Shown: piece after piece, positions 1 to 8,413 of the stretch
Numbering within the stretch: the stretch's first letter is position 1
Layout: each line of letters begins with the position of its first letter
Assembly (NCBI GenBank): GCA_008729055.1
Contig: SDUX01000006.1
Location: 3,584,842 to 3,648,841 of the forward strand
Direction: 5' to 3'
From: Pyropia haitanensis
Taxonomy: Eukaryota > Rhodophyta > Bangiophyceae > Bangiales > Bangiaceae
Length of the DNA stretch: 64,000 bases
The notes under the pieces: generated by a model
Database searches by the model: none
Told to the model about the DNA's origin: nothing
Seen by the model: the letters and a program-made list of their open reading frames with translations, nothing else
Position numbers and translations under genes: made by a program

Positions 1-2
1 CT

Positions 3-1508
3 CTCTTCGGCACGGGACTGCCGGCCTTGGGTGCTGGGGGCAGAGGCTCCGTACCCCGGGACGGCGAGTCCGCGCCCCCTTTGGTTCCGGAAGGACCGGG
101 CGGTAGCTCAAGTCGAGCTCCGCCGGGGTCCACCGGGAGCCTGGATGCCAGTGTGGTGACAGCCATCGCACAAGTTGTGCGTGAGGAGGTGGGGCGGGCG
201 CTACAGGAAAAGTCTCCTGCGCCTGGGCAGGCCTCCCGGCATGAGCGGCGTGGGGAGCAAGTTGCTCCCCGCCGAGAGTACCGTTCTGGTTCGCCTGCCC
301 ACTCGAGCGAGGCGTCGAGTGGGGAGGAGGCCGTCCGACATGGACGGCAGGAGCCACGGGATCGTCCCAAAGTCCGGGAGATCCCCAAGAAGATCGTGGT
401 TAACAATCCTCTATACGCGGACGTCTTCGACTGTGAGACGTACGCGTTGGTCAACAAGTCGGTGACCTACACGAACCGCCAGGCCCATACTCTGGGCCGG
501 CGCAAGAAGGACGTGGCTCAGTCCTTTGGGGTCCGGTCTGAGTGGGACGGGACCCCGCCTCTGAAAGTCTTCCAGTTTTTGCGTAAGTTTGCAAAAGCTT
601 GTGATGACAATGATGTCTCTGAAGCAGAGGCGTTCTTTATGCTTCAGGACTTCACCAAAGAGCCACTCCGCTCCGAGGTGATGAGCGTCATGCCAAGTCG
701 GCATGGCGGCAACCCCGGTGAGGTGTCCTCCTACTTGGAGTTGATCAACTGGGTGTTGCGCTACCACGCGGACGAGGCGTCTCTCGCCGCGCAGGTAGAG
801 GAGTTTAATCGTGCCACCCAGAGTGAGGGTGAGGACGAGCGGACGTTCGCTGAGAGACTCCGTCAGCTGAACGTCCTTTGTGGATTTATTCATCCACAAG
901 GCGTCATCAAAGGGCGTTTTGTGGAGGGTGTCCACCGTTCCGCTCGCGCGACTGTGCGCGAGCGCAACACGCCTGGTATGACGCTGGCCGAGTTGGCCCG
1001 CGTCGCCCAAACCAAGGGTGAAGAGTACCGTTGGATCGTGTCTGACCAACGGAAGGAGAGAGAGAAGGAGACTAAGAGCGCGGAGGCGACTCGCCTTCGT
1101 CGCGCGGCCAGGGCGGCCCAGTACCCTCGGGTACGCCCGGCTGTGGCTGCTACCTCGACTCAAGAGGAAGCTGATGTCGTGGCGGCCATCCCGGAAACTC
1201 CCCAGGGAAAGGCGACGCCACAGACATCGAAGAGCGACCGGCCGTGTTGGCAGTGCTCGAAGACGGGTCACTGGGCGTCTCAGTGCCCCGCCATGGACTC
1301 GCGTCTGCGAGCCATCTTGGCTCGCAGCATGAGTCTTGGGACCCGGGGAACTCCCCCGAGTTCCCGCTCCAACCCAACTCGGGTTGGTGCTATTACCCAA
1401 CAGGGGCCGGAGGGGACTAACAAGAGTCTTGAGGAGGGGGAGGCACCCACCTCAAGCTCGAGTGAGAGTACCTCTTCCTCATCCGACTCGGGTGAGGGAA
1501 ACGCCTAG
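3..1508 (+). CDS. gag: Gag of element 1 (5' partial)
   Basis: Capsid/nucleocapsid polyprotein that would assemble the cytoplasmic retrotransposon particle. The frame is open from base 3, so the true start is probably upstream; no convincing ATG is visible at the left edge. A basic, Ser/Pro-rich N-terminus precedes a capsid-like region (nt 410-1050, for example LKVFQFLRKFAKACDDN), which is closely related to the gag at 8401-10092. A CCHC zinc knuckle (CWQCSKTGHWASQC, nt 1246-1287) follows, then a Ser-rich tail. It stops at TAG 1506-1508, two codons after a -1 slippery site. Identification as gypsy Gag rests on the zinc knuckle, its position before pol and the homologous second copy. Confidence 0.85.
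   Translation, partial: LFGTGLPALGAGGRGSVPRDGESAPPLVPEGPGGSSSRAPPGSTGSLDASVVTAIAQVVREEVGRALQEKSPAPGQASRHERRGEQVAPRREYRSGSPAHSSEASSGEEAVRHGRQEPRDRPKVREIPKKIVVNNPLYADVFDCETYALVNKSVTYTNRQAHTLGRRKKDVAQSFGVRSEWDGTPPLKVFQFLRKFAKACDDNDVSEAEAFFMLQDFTKEPLRSEVMSVMPSRHGGNPGEVSSYLELINWVLRYHADEASLAAQVEEFNRATQSEGEDERTFAERLRQLNVLCGFIHPQGVIKGRFVEGVHRSARATVRERNTPGMTLAELARVAQTKGEEYRWIVSDQRKEREKETKSAEATRLRRAARAAQYPRVRPAVAATSTQEEADVVAAIPETPQGKATPQTSKSDRPCWQCSKTGHWASQCPAMDSRLRAILARSMSLGTRGTPPSSRSNPTRVGAITQQGPEGTNKSLEEGEAPTSSSSESTSSSSDSGEGNA
1496..1502 (+). promoter_or_regulatory. -1 ribosomal frameshift heptamer G GGA AAC
   Basis: GGGAAAC lies in the Gag frame as G GGA AAC, the canonical X XXY YYZ arrangement. 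The pol frame has a TGA at 1493-1495 and is open from 1496 on, so the only possible overlap with gag (stop 1506-1508) is 13 nt, and the heptamer sits in it. Downstream, GCCGC (1508-1512) can pair with GCGGC (1541-1545), 5 nt after the slip site; this could extend through a bulge to GCCT/AGGC. It would set the Gag:Gag-Pol ratio. The heptamer and frame are seen; function is inferred. Confidence 0.85.
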
Positions 1509-4500
1509 CCGCTGGAGTCGAGTTGACCCCACAGACCTCGGCGGCAGGCCAAGGGGAACTTCACCCGACGCCGACTCATGGGCGGGTGAAGCTCTTACAA
1601 CGCCCTCGAGGGGTGAGACCTCAAGGCAAGGCCCCCTCGCAGCGATACGACCCAAGTCGGATCGTATCTGTCTTGGTAGGGAGTAACTACCAAGTCGCAG
1701 CCAGACTTTGGCTGTATGATGGGTACGAGTTTGCTTCTCGTGTCATAGTCGACACGGGTTCGCCGGTATCTCTCATCAGGCAAGAGTTGTTGCCTGAGGG
1801 AGTCGAGGTGAGTCAAGTTGACCGCTCGACATGGCGTATGTTTGATGTCAATGGGGGACTCCTCCCCATTGTGGGTTCAATTGCATTGAGTGTATGCATT
1901 GGGTCATACCAGACTGAGGTGACCTTTGGGGTTGTACCACGCATGTCGGTCCCAGTACTCCTGGGTACCGACTACGTGGACACCCACGTACCCGAAGTCC
2001 GGGGACCCGAAGGGTTTATTCGCATGCTCAATGGGGAAACTGTCCCCATCTTGCGTAAAGGGGCCACTGTCTCCCCGAAGACTCCCAAGCCACGGGAGAG
2101 TCCTCGTAAGACAGATGGCAGCACTGAGTCGGTGCATGTGCTGAAGGGAGTGTGCATTCCTCCCCGGTCGAGGACGTATGTACAAGTTCGTACATCGTTT
2201 CAGGGAAACGGGTTTGTATTCCCCCTCGACAAGACATATGAGAAGCACCAGATGCAAGTTGCACCTGAACCCATGACTTGTGGGACTGACCAGACCTGGG
2301 TCGTCGAGGTCCTCAATGTGTCGAAGACTCCTCGACGCATCCCCCGTGGGATGAAGATCGCGAGCATCTCCACCCACGAGGGGAATGTCACCGCTGTGAC
2401 TCAACAGCAGTGGACGGCAATGGAGGAGAAGACTCCCTTTCCTCCTGACCCAAAGCCGTCGGCAGACTCGCCGACGGTGCACCGGGAAAATGTCCCGAAG
2501 TGCCTGCATGATCGCTTGGATAAACTCATCCAAAAGCACCACAAGTTGTGGAATGGTGACCTTGGACTCATCAAGGCCACCGAACACAGAATCGTGTTGA
2601 AGCCTGGGGTCAAGCCAGTCCGCTTGAACCCCTACCGTATGGGCCCTGCCTCTCGGGAACTTACCCGGAAGCATGTCCAACGGATGAAGGACCTTGGGGT
2701 TATTGAGCCCAGCTCAGGCGAGTGGGCCAGCCCCATAGTCCTGGTGCCCAAACCCGACGGCACCATGCGGTTTTGCATTGACTACCGCAAGTTGAATGAA
2801 CGGACGGTAAAGGACAGTTACCCTTTACCCCGTATGGACGATTGCCTCGACTCACTTGGCGAGGCAAAGTTCTTCTCCACGTTGGACTGCAACGCGGGGT
2901 ACTGGCAGATCCCCATACGTAAGGAGGATCGGCCACTCACGGCCTTCACGTGTCACTGTGGAGTTTATCAGTGCGTGAGGTTGCCGTTTGGGCTATGCAA
3001 TGCACCTGCGACTTTCCAGCGTGCTATTGACATGATACTTGCCGGAGTCAAATGGCAGTATGCCCTCGTCTATTTAGACGACATTATTGTGTTCTCCGGA
3101 ACTGCCAAAGAACACTTGTCCCACTTGGACAATGTGTTCACCCTGCTGAGTAGGGCAGGAGTGACACTGAAGCCAGCCAAGTGCCACCTCTTCAGTAACG
3201 AGGTGGCCTACCTAGGTCATGTGGTCCGACCAGGTAGCATCAGTGTCAACGAGAAAAACCTCGTGGCACTGCGTCGGGCAAGTTACCCCTTGACGCAGAC
3301 ACAGCTCAGGAGTTTTCTGGGCATGTGCAATGTGTACAGACGCTTCACGGCGAACTTTGCCAAAGTGTCTGCACCTTTGAACCGCTTGGTAAGTCCCAAG
3401 CGGCCCAAGCGCCTCGACCCTCCGACCCAAGAGGAGCAAGAAGCGTTTGAGAGGTTGAAAGAACTTCTTTGCAACCCACCGGTGTTGGCCATCCCCAGAC
3501 TCGGGGGGCACTACATCATAGATGTGGACGCGAGTTACGACCAACTTGGTTGTTGCTTGCTCCAACAACAGACCACGGGCGAGTACTTACCCGTGGGCTA
3601 CTACAGTAAGGGCCTGTCCCCGGCACAGAAGAACTACACTGTGACGGAGCTGGAAGGCCTGGGCGTAGTATGGGCAGTCACCATGCTACGACCCTACATC
3701 GAAGGAGGGAGGTTCCTCGTTCGATGTGATCACCGAGCCCTGAAGTGGATACTTACCACTACAGCGTGCTCGAATAATCGACTCAATCGATGGCGACTTC
3801 GCCTCGCTGAGTTTGACTTCGACGTTGAGTATAAGTCGGGTCAAAAGCACGCGGTTGCGGACGCCATGTCTCGCATACCGACGGATGGGTACGACTCGGT
3901 ACCCATCCCAGAGGAAATCCCTCATGTGGGAGTCACCACACGGTCAGGGTCAGTACTCGACCCGAGGCGGCCGGAGATGGCCCGCCTCCTACCCCTGCCT
4001 AAGGACAAACTCGTCCAGGCACAAGAGTCTGACAAACTCTGTCAGCAACTCAAGAAGGAGTTGGACAGTCCCGAACCAACTCGGTTTCTCTTGAGTGAAG
4101 ACGGCATTTTATGCCGGCGGGGACATACCCAAGGAGAACAACAAGTTGTTGTTCCCGAGAGTCTGAGGAAGGACATCCTCCAACGGGAACACTCCTCACC
4201 GTTGGGTGCCCACCCAGGGTCGACTAAGTTGTATCAGACCCTGAGGAAAAAATATTATTGGCCATCACTTGTGGCTGATGTGTATGGGCATGTGGCCTCG
4301 TGCGCGACTTGCGCACAGAACCGACTCATGGAGGCCAGGGAGACGTCCACTATGCGCCTCTTCCCTGCGACAGAGCCGTTCGCAGCGATTGCCGTGGACC
4401 TACTTGGTCCACTGCCTCGGACACCAGAAGGATATGAGTACCTTCTGGTGATGTGTGATCGCTTTACTAAGCTCACACGGGTGGCCTTACTCAAGGACAC

Positions 4501-5488
4501 CACTGCCTTGGACGTCTTGAGCGAGTTGCTCGACGTCTGGATAGCCAGTTATGGTATCCCGGACTCTGTCCTTTCGGACAACGGACCGCAGTTCGCGTCC
4601 GTCCTATACCAGGGAGTCCTGAAGATGCTCGGGGTGGAAACAAACTACGCCACCCCGTACCACCCCCAGACTAATGGGCAGGTGGAGCGCTTCAATAAGA
4701 CACTAGTGCGCCAGTTGCGTCACTATGTGCACGACCATGTAGTCACATGGGCGCGCTACGCGTCACTACTTGTGACAGCGTACAACTCCCAAGTGCACAG
4801 TAGCACGGGAGAGGCACCGTTTGCCTTTGTATGTCCACGGCGACTCAAGCCAGTGGCCATTGAACGCCTCACCCAGACTGAGGGTGACACGTCGACCCAA
4901 ACTCCGGGTCAAGCTAAGGCCGTCCTCCTCCATAAGTTGGAAGAGATGATGCCCCTTGTCCAGAAGACCATGGACAAGGCGCAGGCGAGGTACAAAAAGA
5001 ATTTCGACATCCGAGTTCGGAGTCGACGCAACCCCCTCCGAGTTGGAGAATGGGTGTACGTGAATGCCCATGACAAACCGGGCGGGAAATTGGTCTTCAA
5101 GACTCTGGGACCATATCAAATATTGAAGACGGATGGGCGTCGGTTGACCATCGAGAGTGACGATGGCATCCGTACTATCAATGGGAATCACGCAACTCGC
5201 GCTCCCGAACCACCCGAGGGAGACCCAGCTTGGGCTCGGGCACTCAACGCATGGCAAGTCCCAGCCTTGCCGTCAACTTCCAATAAGCCAATGGAAGCCG
5301 TGTTCGATAAATTCGTCGGACACGGGTACGATGAATCGGGGCGACTCATGCTCCGTGTCAGATGGTTTGGGTATGGGTCGGAGTCCGACACATGGGAATA
5401 TGTGGAGGACCTTCCAACTGAGAAGGTCCGTCGGTATTGCCACGTGGCAAAAATACCTATGAGGCGTCGCCCAACTCAGGCGACGTAG
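1496..5488 (+). CDS. pol: Pol polyprotein: protease, RT, RNase H, integrase, chromodomain
   Basis: Made as a Gag-Pol fusion by -1 frameshifting; no ATG start is expected. Domains in order: retropepsin (VDTGSPVSLI, catalytic Asp codon 1751); reverse transcriptase with LPFGLCNAPATFQ and the catalytic YLDD at nt 3071-3082; RNase H (DVDASYDQLG, Asp codon 3527); integrase zinc finger H-x-H-C-x2-C (nt 4190-4315); integrase core DDE with Asp codons 4397 and 4577 and Glu codon 4685 (35 residues between the last two); a GPY-like module (LGPYQIL, ~nt 5105); and a C-terminal chromodomain (nt 5291-5460, VRWFGYGSESDTWEYVEDL). The frame is intact through all motifs, so this copy looks young. The stop is TAG at 5486-5488. 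Confidence 0.95.
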   Translation, partial: GKRLAAGVELTPQTSAAGQGELHPTPTHGRVKLLQRPRGVRPQGKAPSQRYDPSRIVSVLVGSNYQVAARLWLYDGYEFASRVIVDTGSPVSLIRQELLPEGVEVSQVDRSTWRMFDVNGGLLPIVGSIALSVCIGSYQTEVTFGVVPRMSVPVLLGTDYVDTHVPEVRGPEGFIRMLNGETVPILRKGATVSPKTPKPRESPRKTDGSTESVHVLKGVCIPPRSRTYVQVRTSFQGNGFVFPLDKTYEKHQMQVAPEPMTCGTDQTWVVEVLNVSKTPRRIPRGMKIASISTHEGNVTAVTQQQWTAMEEKTPFPPDPKPSADSPTVHRENVPKCLHDRLDKLIQKHHKLWNGDLGLIKATEHRIVLKPGVKPVRLNPYRMGPASRELTRKHVQRMKDLGVIEPSSGEWASPIVLVPKPDGTMRFCIDYRKLNERTVKDSYPLPRMDDCLDSLGEAKFFSTLDCNAGYWQIPIRKEDRPLTAFTCHCGVYQCVRLPFGLCNAPATFQRAIDMILAGVKWQYALVYLDDIIVFSGTAKEHLSHLDNVFTLLSRAGVTLKPAKCHLFSNEVAYLGHVVRPGSISVNEKNLVALRRASYPLTQTQLRSFLGMCNVYRRFTANFAKVSAPLNRLVSPKRPKRLDPPTQEEQEAFERLKELLCNPPVLAIPRLGGHYIIDVDASYDQLGCCLLQQQTTGEYLPVGYYSKGLSPAQKNYTVTELEGLGVVWAVTMLRPYIEGGRFLVRCDHRALKWILTTTACSNNRLNRWRLRLAEFDFDVEYKSGQKHAVADAMSRIPTDGYDSVPIPEEIPHVGVTTRSGSVLDPRRPEMARLLPLPKDKLVQAQESDKLCQQLKKELDSPEPTRFLLSEDGILCRRGHTQGEQQVVVPESLRKDILQREHSSPLGAHPGSTKLYQTLRKKYYWPSLVADVYGHVASCATCAQNRLMEARETSTMRLFPATEPFAAIAVDLLGPLPRTPEGYEYLLVMCDRFTKLTRVALLKDTTALDVLSELLDVWIASYGIPDSVLSDNGPQFASVLYQGVLKMLGVETNYATPYHPQTNGQVERFNKTLVRQLRHYVHDHVVTWARYASLLVTAYNSQVHSSTGEAPFAFVCPRRLKPVAIERLTQTEGDTSTQTPGQAKAVLLHKLEEMMPLVQKTMDKAQARYKKNFDIRVRSRRNPLRVGEWVYVNAHDKPGGKLVFKTLGPYQILKTDGRRLTIESDDGIRTINGNHATRAPEPPEGDPAWARALNAWQVPALPSTSNKPMEAVFDKFVGHGYDESGRLMLRVRWFGYGSESDTWEYVEDLPTEKVRRYCHVAKIPMRRRPTQAT

Positions 5489-5858
5489 CCAGAGGTACGT
5501 CACCCCCACCCCAAAGTCGGGGAGGGGGATGACTCCCCCCACTGAGTCAAGTAGGGGGGAGGTGTCACAGTCGATACCAACAAAACAAAATTCTTCTTGA
5601 TCATTAAGGGGGGGGACACGACCCACGCCCCCGCCGACATCTTGACCAACTTGGTGATGTAGAGCTCTGGAGGGGGGACACGACCCACGCCCCCCGTCAC
5701 CACCCCTTGACCGACTTGGCGAGGGCGAGCTCCGCGGGAAGTGGGACGACTCCACCCACGACCCGTAACACCTCCCCCGACTCAAGCACATAAAAAGACA
5801 AAAGAAAAAAAAAAAAAATAATAATAATGGGGGGGGGGGGGAACCGACTCAAGTCACC

Positions 5859-6235
5859 CCCGCCGACAGCCGCCCGACCCAGGGGCGGAAGAGAAAGCAC
5901 CACCCCGACCGCCGGCCGCCCGACACAGAGGCGGACAGGGACGACACACGCCCCACCGACGAGCGCCCGACCCAGAGGAAGGGGAGGGAGACACACGCCG
6001 ACCGCCGGCCGCCCGACCCAAAGGCGGAGGAGGAGGACAACACCACCCCCCCACCAAGAACGGACGACACACCACCACGGCCGCCGACCGCCCGACCCAC
6101 GGGAGGAAGAGGGAGACACCACCCCGACCGCCGGCCGCCCGACACAGCGGCGCAGGAAGAGGGAGACAACACCCCGACCGCCGGCCACCCGACCCACGGG
6201 AAGAAGAGAAAGCACCACCCGCCGACGGCCGCACG
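5859..6235 (+). repeat. Degenerate GC-rich tandem repeat
   Basis: The phrase CCGCCGGCCGCCCGACCC, with a purine-rich spacer of varied length, recurs about seven times at roughly 45-60 bp spacing. It makes several frames open by chance on both strands, and none looks like a protein. Confidence 0.6.
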
Positions 6236-6613
6236 ACGCCGCAGGAGGAAGGGAAGACCCACACCCGACCGAGGAGGGAGGGGAGCGCGCGCCCGACACA
6301 GGGGCCGGGAAGGGCGGAGCAGCGCCCCGACCGCCACCCCGCACCCCAGACACCAAGGGGGGAAAGGGGAAAGAAAAGGGGAGAAGCGCCCCGACCGGAC
6401 GGCCCCGGGGGAAAACTCTCGCCCCGGGGGAAGCGTCACCCCGACCTGGGGTGAGGCGACGGATATGGGGGCGGAGTGGCAACTCACCCCCCGCCCCCCC
6501 CGGCACCTGAGGAGCCCGAGCCCAGTTGGCTCGGTGCCCCCCTGGAGATACTCCTCCTGCGTGTCCCTGGAAACTCCCAGGAACAGCAACAGGAGGAGGT
6601 GCCCGTTATGTGC

Positions 6614-6757
6614 GAGGTGTGCCGAGTGGGCACACCCCGCACCCTGCACGAGGTGTGCCGAGTGAGCACACCCCGCGCCCCGCGTGCGGCGTACCCAGGC
6701 GGCACGCCACGCCCCGCACCCGGCGTGCCAAGGCGGCACGCCAGGCCCTCGGAGGGA
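6614..6757 (+). repeat. Four 36-bp tandem units, each a small hairpin
   Basis: Units start at 6614, 6650, 6686 and 6722. The first two read GAGGTGTGCCGAGTG then (G/A)GCACACCCC, an inverted GTGTGC...GCACAC; the later two keep the pairing with compensating changes (GGCGTACC...GGCACGCC, GGCGTGCC...GGCACGCC). Confidence 0.75.
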
Positions 6758-7126
6758 GGGGGGGTGATGAGTCACCACGCCCCACCCCTCGCGGGAGGTT
6801 ATGTGGAAGGGGGGGGGGTGCGGGCGGACACTGCACTAGCCCCCCCCCCTGACACGGCCCACGCGACCCGGGCCACGAGATGTGCTCGACCGCCCCGGGC
6901 GCGGGCGGGCCCGCGCGACACGAGTTTGTGGGCGCGGCGCCCCTGGCCCCTACGTGTCCCTCACGACACTGGGCCAGATCTTTCCGTCCACCCAATGAGG
7001 TGCGAGCTTCACGAGTTGTGATTCTCGTATCCTTAGCCCCCCTACCTGGGGAGATGCAATCTCGCCACCCCCAGGGAGATCTGCAAGTGGCAGATGATTG
7101 GACGTCCGCCGGGACGGCTGGACTGT

Positions 7127-7140
7127 TGAGGAGGGGGAAT
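7127..7140 (+). promoter_or_regulatory. Candidate polypurine tract
   Basis: TGAGGAGGGGGAAT lies directly before TGTGACA. A purine run abutting TGT is the usual plus-strand priming site at the 5' edge of a gypsy 3' LTR. Confidence 0.5.
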
Positions 7141-7661
7141 TGTGACAAACCCCGAATCTGGGTTTGAATATTCGGAGCAAGTGGCTCAGAATTGAGATTG
7201 GATTTCACCCGACCCATGAGTGAAATATTCCGATTTCAGCTCGAAGTTCCGACTGGGACTTTCGGCACCCCATTTGCAGAGTATTGCAGTGGTTCGTATC
7301 TTGGGGATTTTTGCGCGGGAGCCAGACGGATTTCTACGCTTGCTTGCTTTGATTGTGGAGCCTTTTTATTGGGTGGTCTGAGTGTTCATTTTTTGCGTGT
7401 TTTACGAGGGGTGTGCGCGCGCATGCGTGCACACGAGGGTTTATATGCGCGGGACAGCAAGGCGGGGAGGGCCCCCCTTGGCTGCCAAGTAAACTCCGTC
7501 TGGCTCCGACACATCTTGTTCGTGCCTTGGCGAGTCGGCCACTCGTCACACGCAAGTCGCGTGTTGGTGTTGCACGGGTTGCTTCCGGTGTTCCAAGTTG
7601 GGACCCGAGCGTGCGTGTTCCGCTCCCACAAGTTGTGGGTCGGCGTAGCCGTACTGCTACA
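7141..7661 (+). mobile_element. Candidate 3' LTR of element 1
   Basis: A 521-bp block that begins TGTGACA and ends GCTACA (TG...CA, a short inverted TGT/ACA end). It has a TATA-like TTTATATG at 7440-7447, about 300 bp in, as expected for U3. The right end coincides with the point where the minus-strand protease homology of element 2 stops making sense. The second element's LTR also ends GCTACA. No paired LTR is in the window, so the limits are inferred. Confidence 0.5.
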
Positions 7662-8413
7662 ATCTTGGCTGGCCGTTCCCGTAGTAGGCACCGCCCCGTC
7701 GTCCCGCAATGGCCAAAGACAGCCTGGACAGAGTAGGGCTCCACGGTGACCGACCGGGAAAGGCTTAGGGCGGCCGGGTCAAGTCGTAGGGAAGGGGCCC
7801 TCTGCTGCGGGGCCGCTTGTTCCTTGCCCGTCCACGCCCTGACGGCCGAAGTGAGGGAACCGTCGTACCACAGCACGGCATCCGTCCCCGGGTAAATGGC
7901 CTTCACGTACTCCTTTTGGAAATCCATCCCGAGGATAACAGGGACGGAGAGGGCCTTGACAACCAAGAAAGAGAACACCATGGCCTTTCCCTCCACGAGG
8001 ACGGTCGTCTGGAGCACCGCGCAGGCCCGTAGTAGTTGTCCCGAGGCGTCGCACACTCGGGTTGACTTCGGGGGCCGGTAAGCGTAGCGCCGCCAGCCCT
8101 CAGGAAGGAAGTCCTCACGGATAACGCTTGGGCCCGCGCCGGTGTCCAAGACTGCCCGGGTTGGTTGGGCCTTGTGCCGATGAGTCAACTGGATGGCCGT
8201 CTCAATCTCAAAGTTTCTCTTACGAAGAACAAGGAGGGTCCCCTTAAACGCATAGGGGGCCCCACGATGGTACTCCTCCGGCCCATAAGCAGGGGCCCGA
8301 CGGCGGAGTACCGGAGGGCAACGGGAAGTCGTAGATGCAAACGTAGTAGGCGTGCAGGTTCTATCCCAGGGGCGGGGAGTAGGCGAAAACCCACTCCCCG
8401 CTAGGCTTCCCCC
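7662..8413 (-). pseudogene. pol: 5' fragment of pol: retropepsin-like protease
   Basis: The minus-strand frame opens across the gag stop and reads without interruption into an aspartic protease with active site AVLDTGAGPSVI (about nt 8154-8119) and the second conserved motif VPVILGMDF (~7945-7919). The frame is -1 relative to gag, the same relation as in element 1. Upstream of the active site the frame reads sensibly (FKGTLLVLRKRNFEIETA). Recognisable protein ends near 7665; the continuing open frame down to 7334 overlaps element 1's LTR and is fortuitous. Truncated: no RT, RNase H or integrase. Confidence 0.7.

Larger units (their letters stand above)
5489..7126 (+). other. Long non-coding 3' region of element 1
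   Basis: About 1.6 kb with no convincing gene. It contains two direct copies of a 'ggggacacgacccacgcccc' type phrase (about 5610-5700), an A14/TAA run followed by G12 (5805-5840), a degenerate GC-rich tandem array (5859-6235) and a 36-bp hairpin-forming array (6614-6757). A purine run followed by TGTCACAG (5555-5570) also resembles a polypurine tract/LTR junction, so the LTR could start there instead of at 7141. Confidence 0.5.
1..7661 (+). mobile_element. Ty3/gypsy chromovirus, 3' part (element 1), truncated by the window edge
   Basis: Seen: gag frame open to the left edge, pol in the -1 frame with protease, RT, RNase H, integrase and chromodomain in gypsy order, then about 1.6 kb of non-coding sequence, a polypurine tract (7127-7140) and an LTR-like block starting TGTGACA and ending GCTACA (7141-7661). 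The order PR-RT-RH-IN plus a C-terminal chromodomain defines a chromovirus. The 5' LTR and primer binding site must lie left of the window. The right end abuts the minus-strand protease-coding sequence of a second element, suggesting a nested insertion. The LTR end is inferred from motif logic, because no second LTR copy is available here for comparison. Confidence 0.7.

Noticed and set aside
5555..5570. Alternative polypurine tract/LTR start (AGGGGGGAGG then TGTCACAG)
   Set aside because: It looks like a gypsy junction, but the tract at 7127-7140 with TGTGACA also fits and its LTR end agrees with the loss of element 2 homology at 7662. Without the 5' LTR this cannot be settled, so it is kept only as an alternative.
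5827..6510. Open frames on both strands in the gypsy 3' region
   Set aside because: Produced by the GC-rich tandem repeat; no protein-like features.
7334..7661. Continuation of the minus-strand protease frame
   Set aside because: Overlaps the + strand LTR with its TATA-like box; the translation loses protease-like character beyond about 7665.
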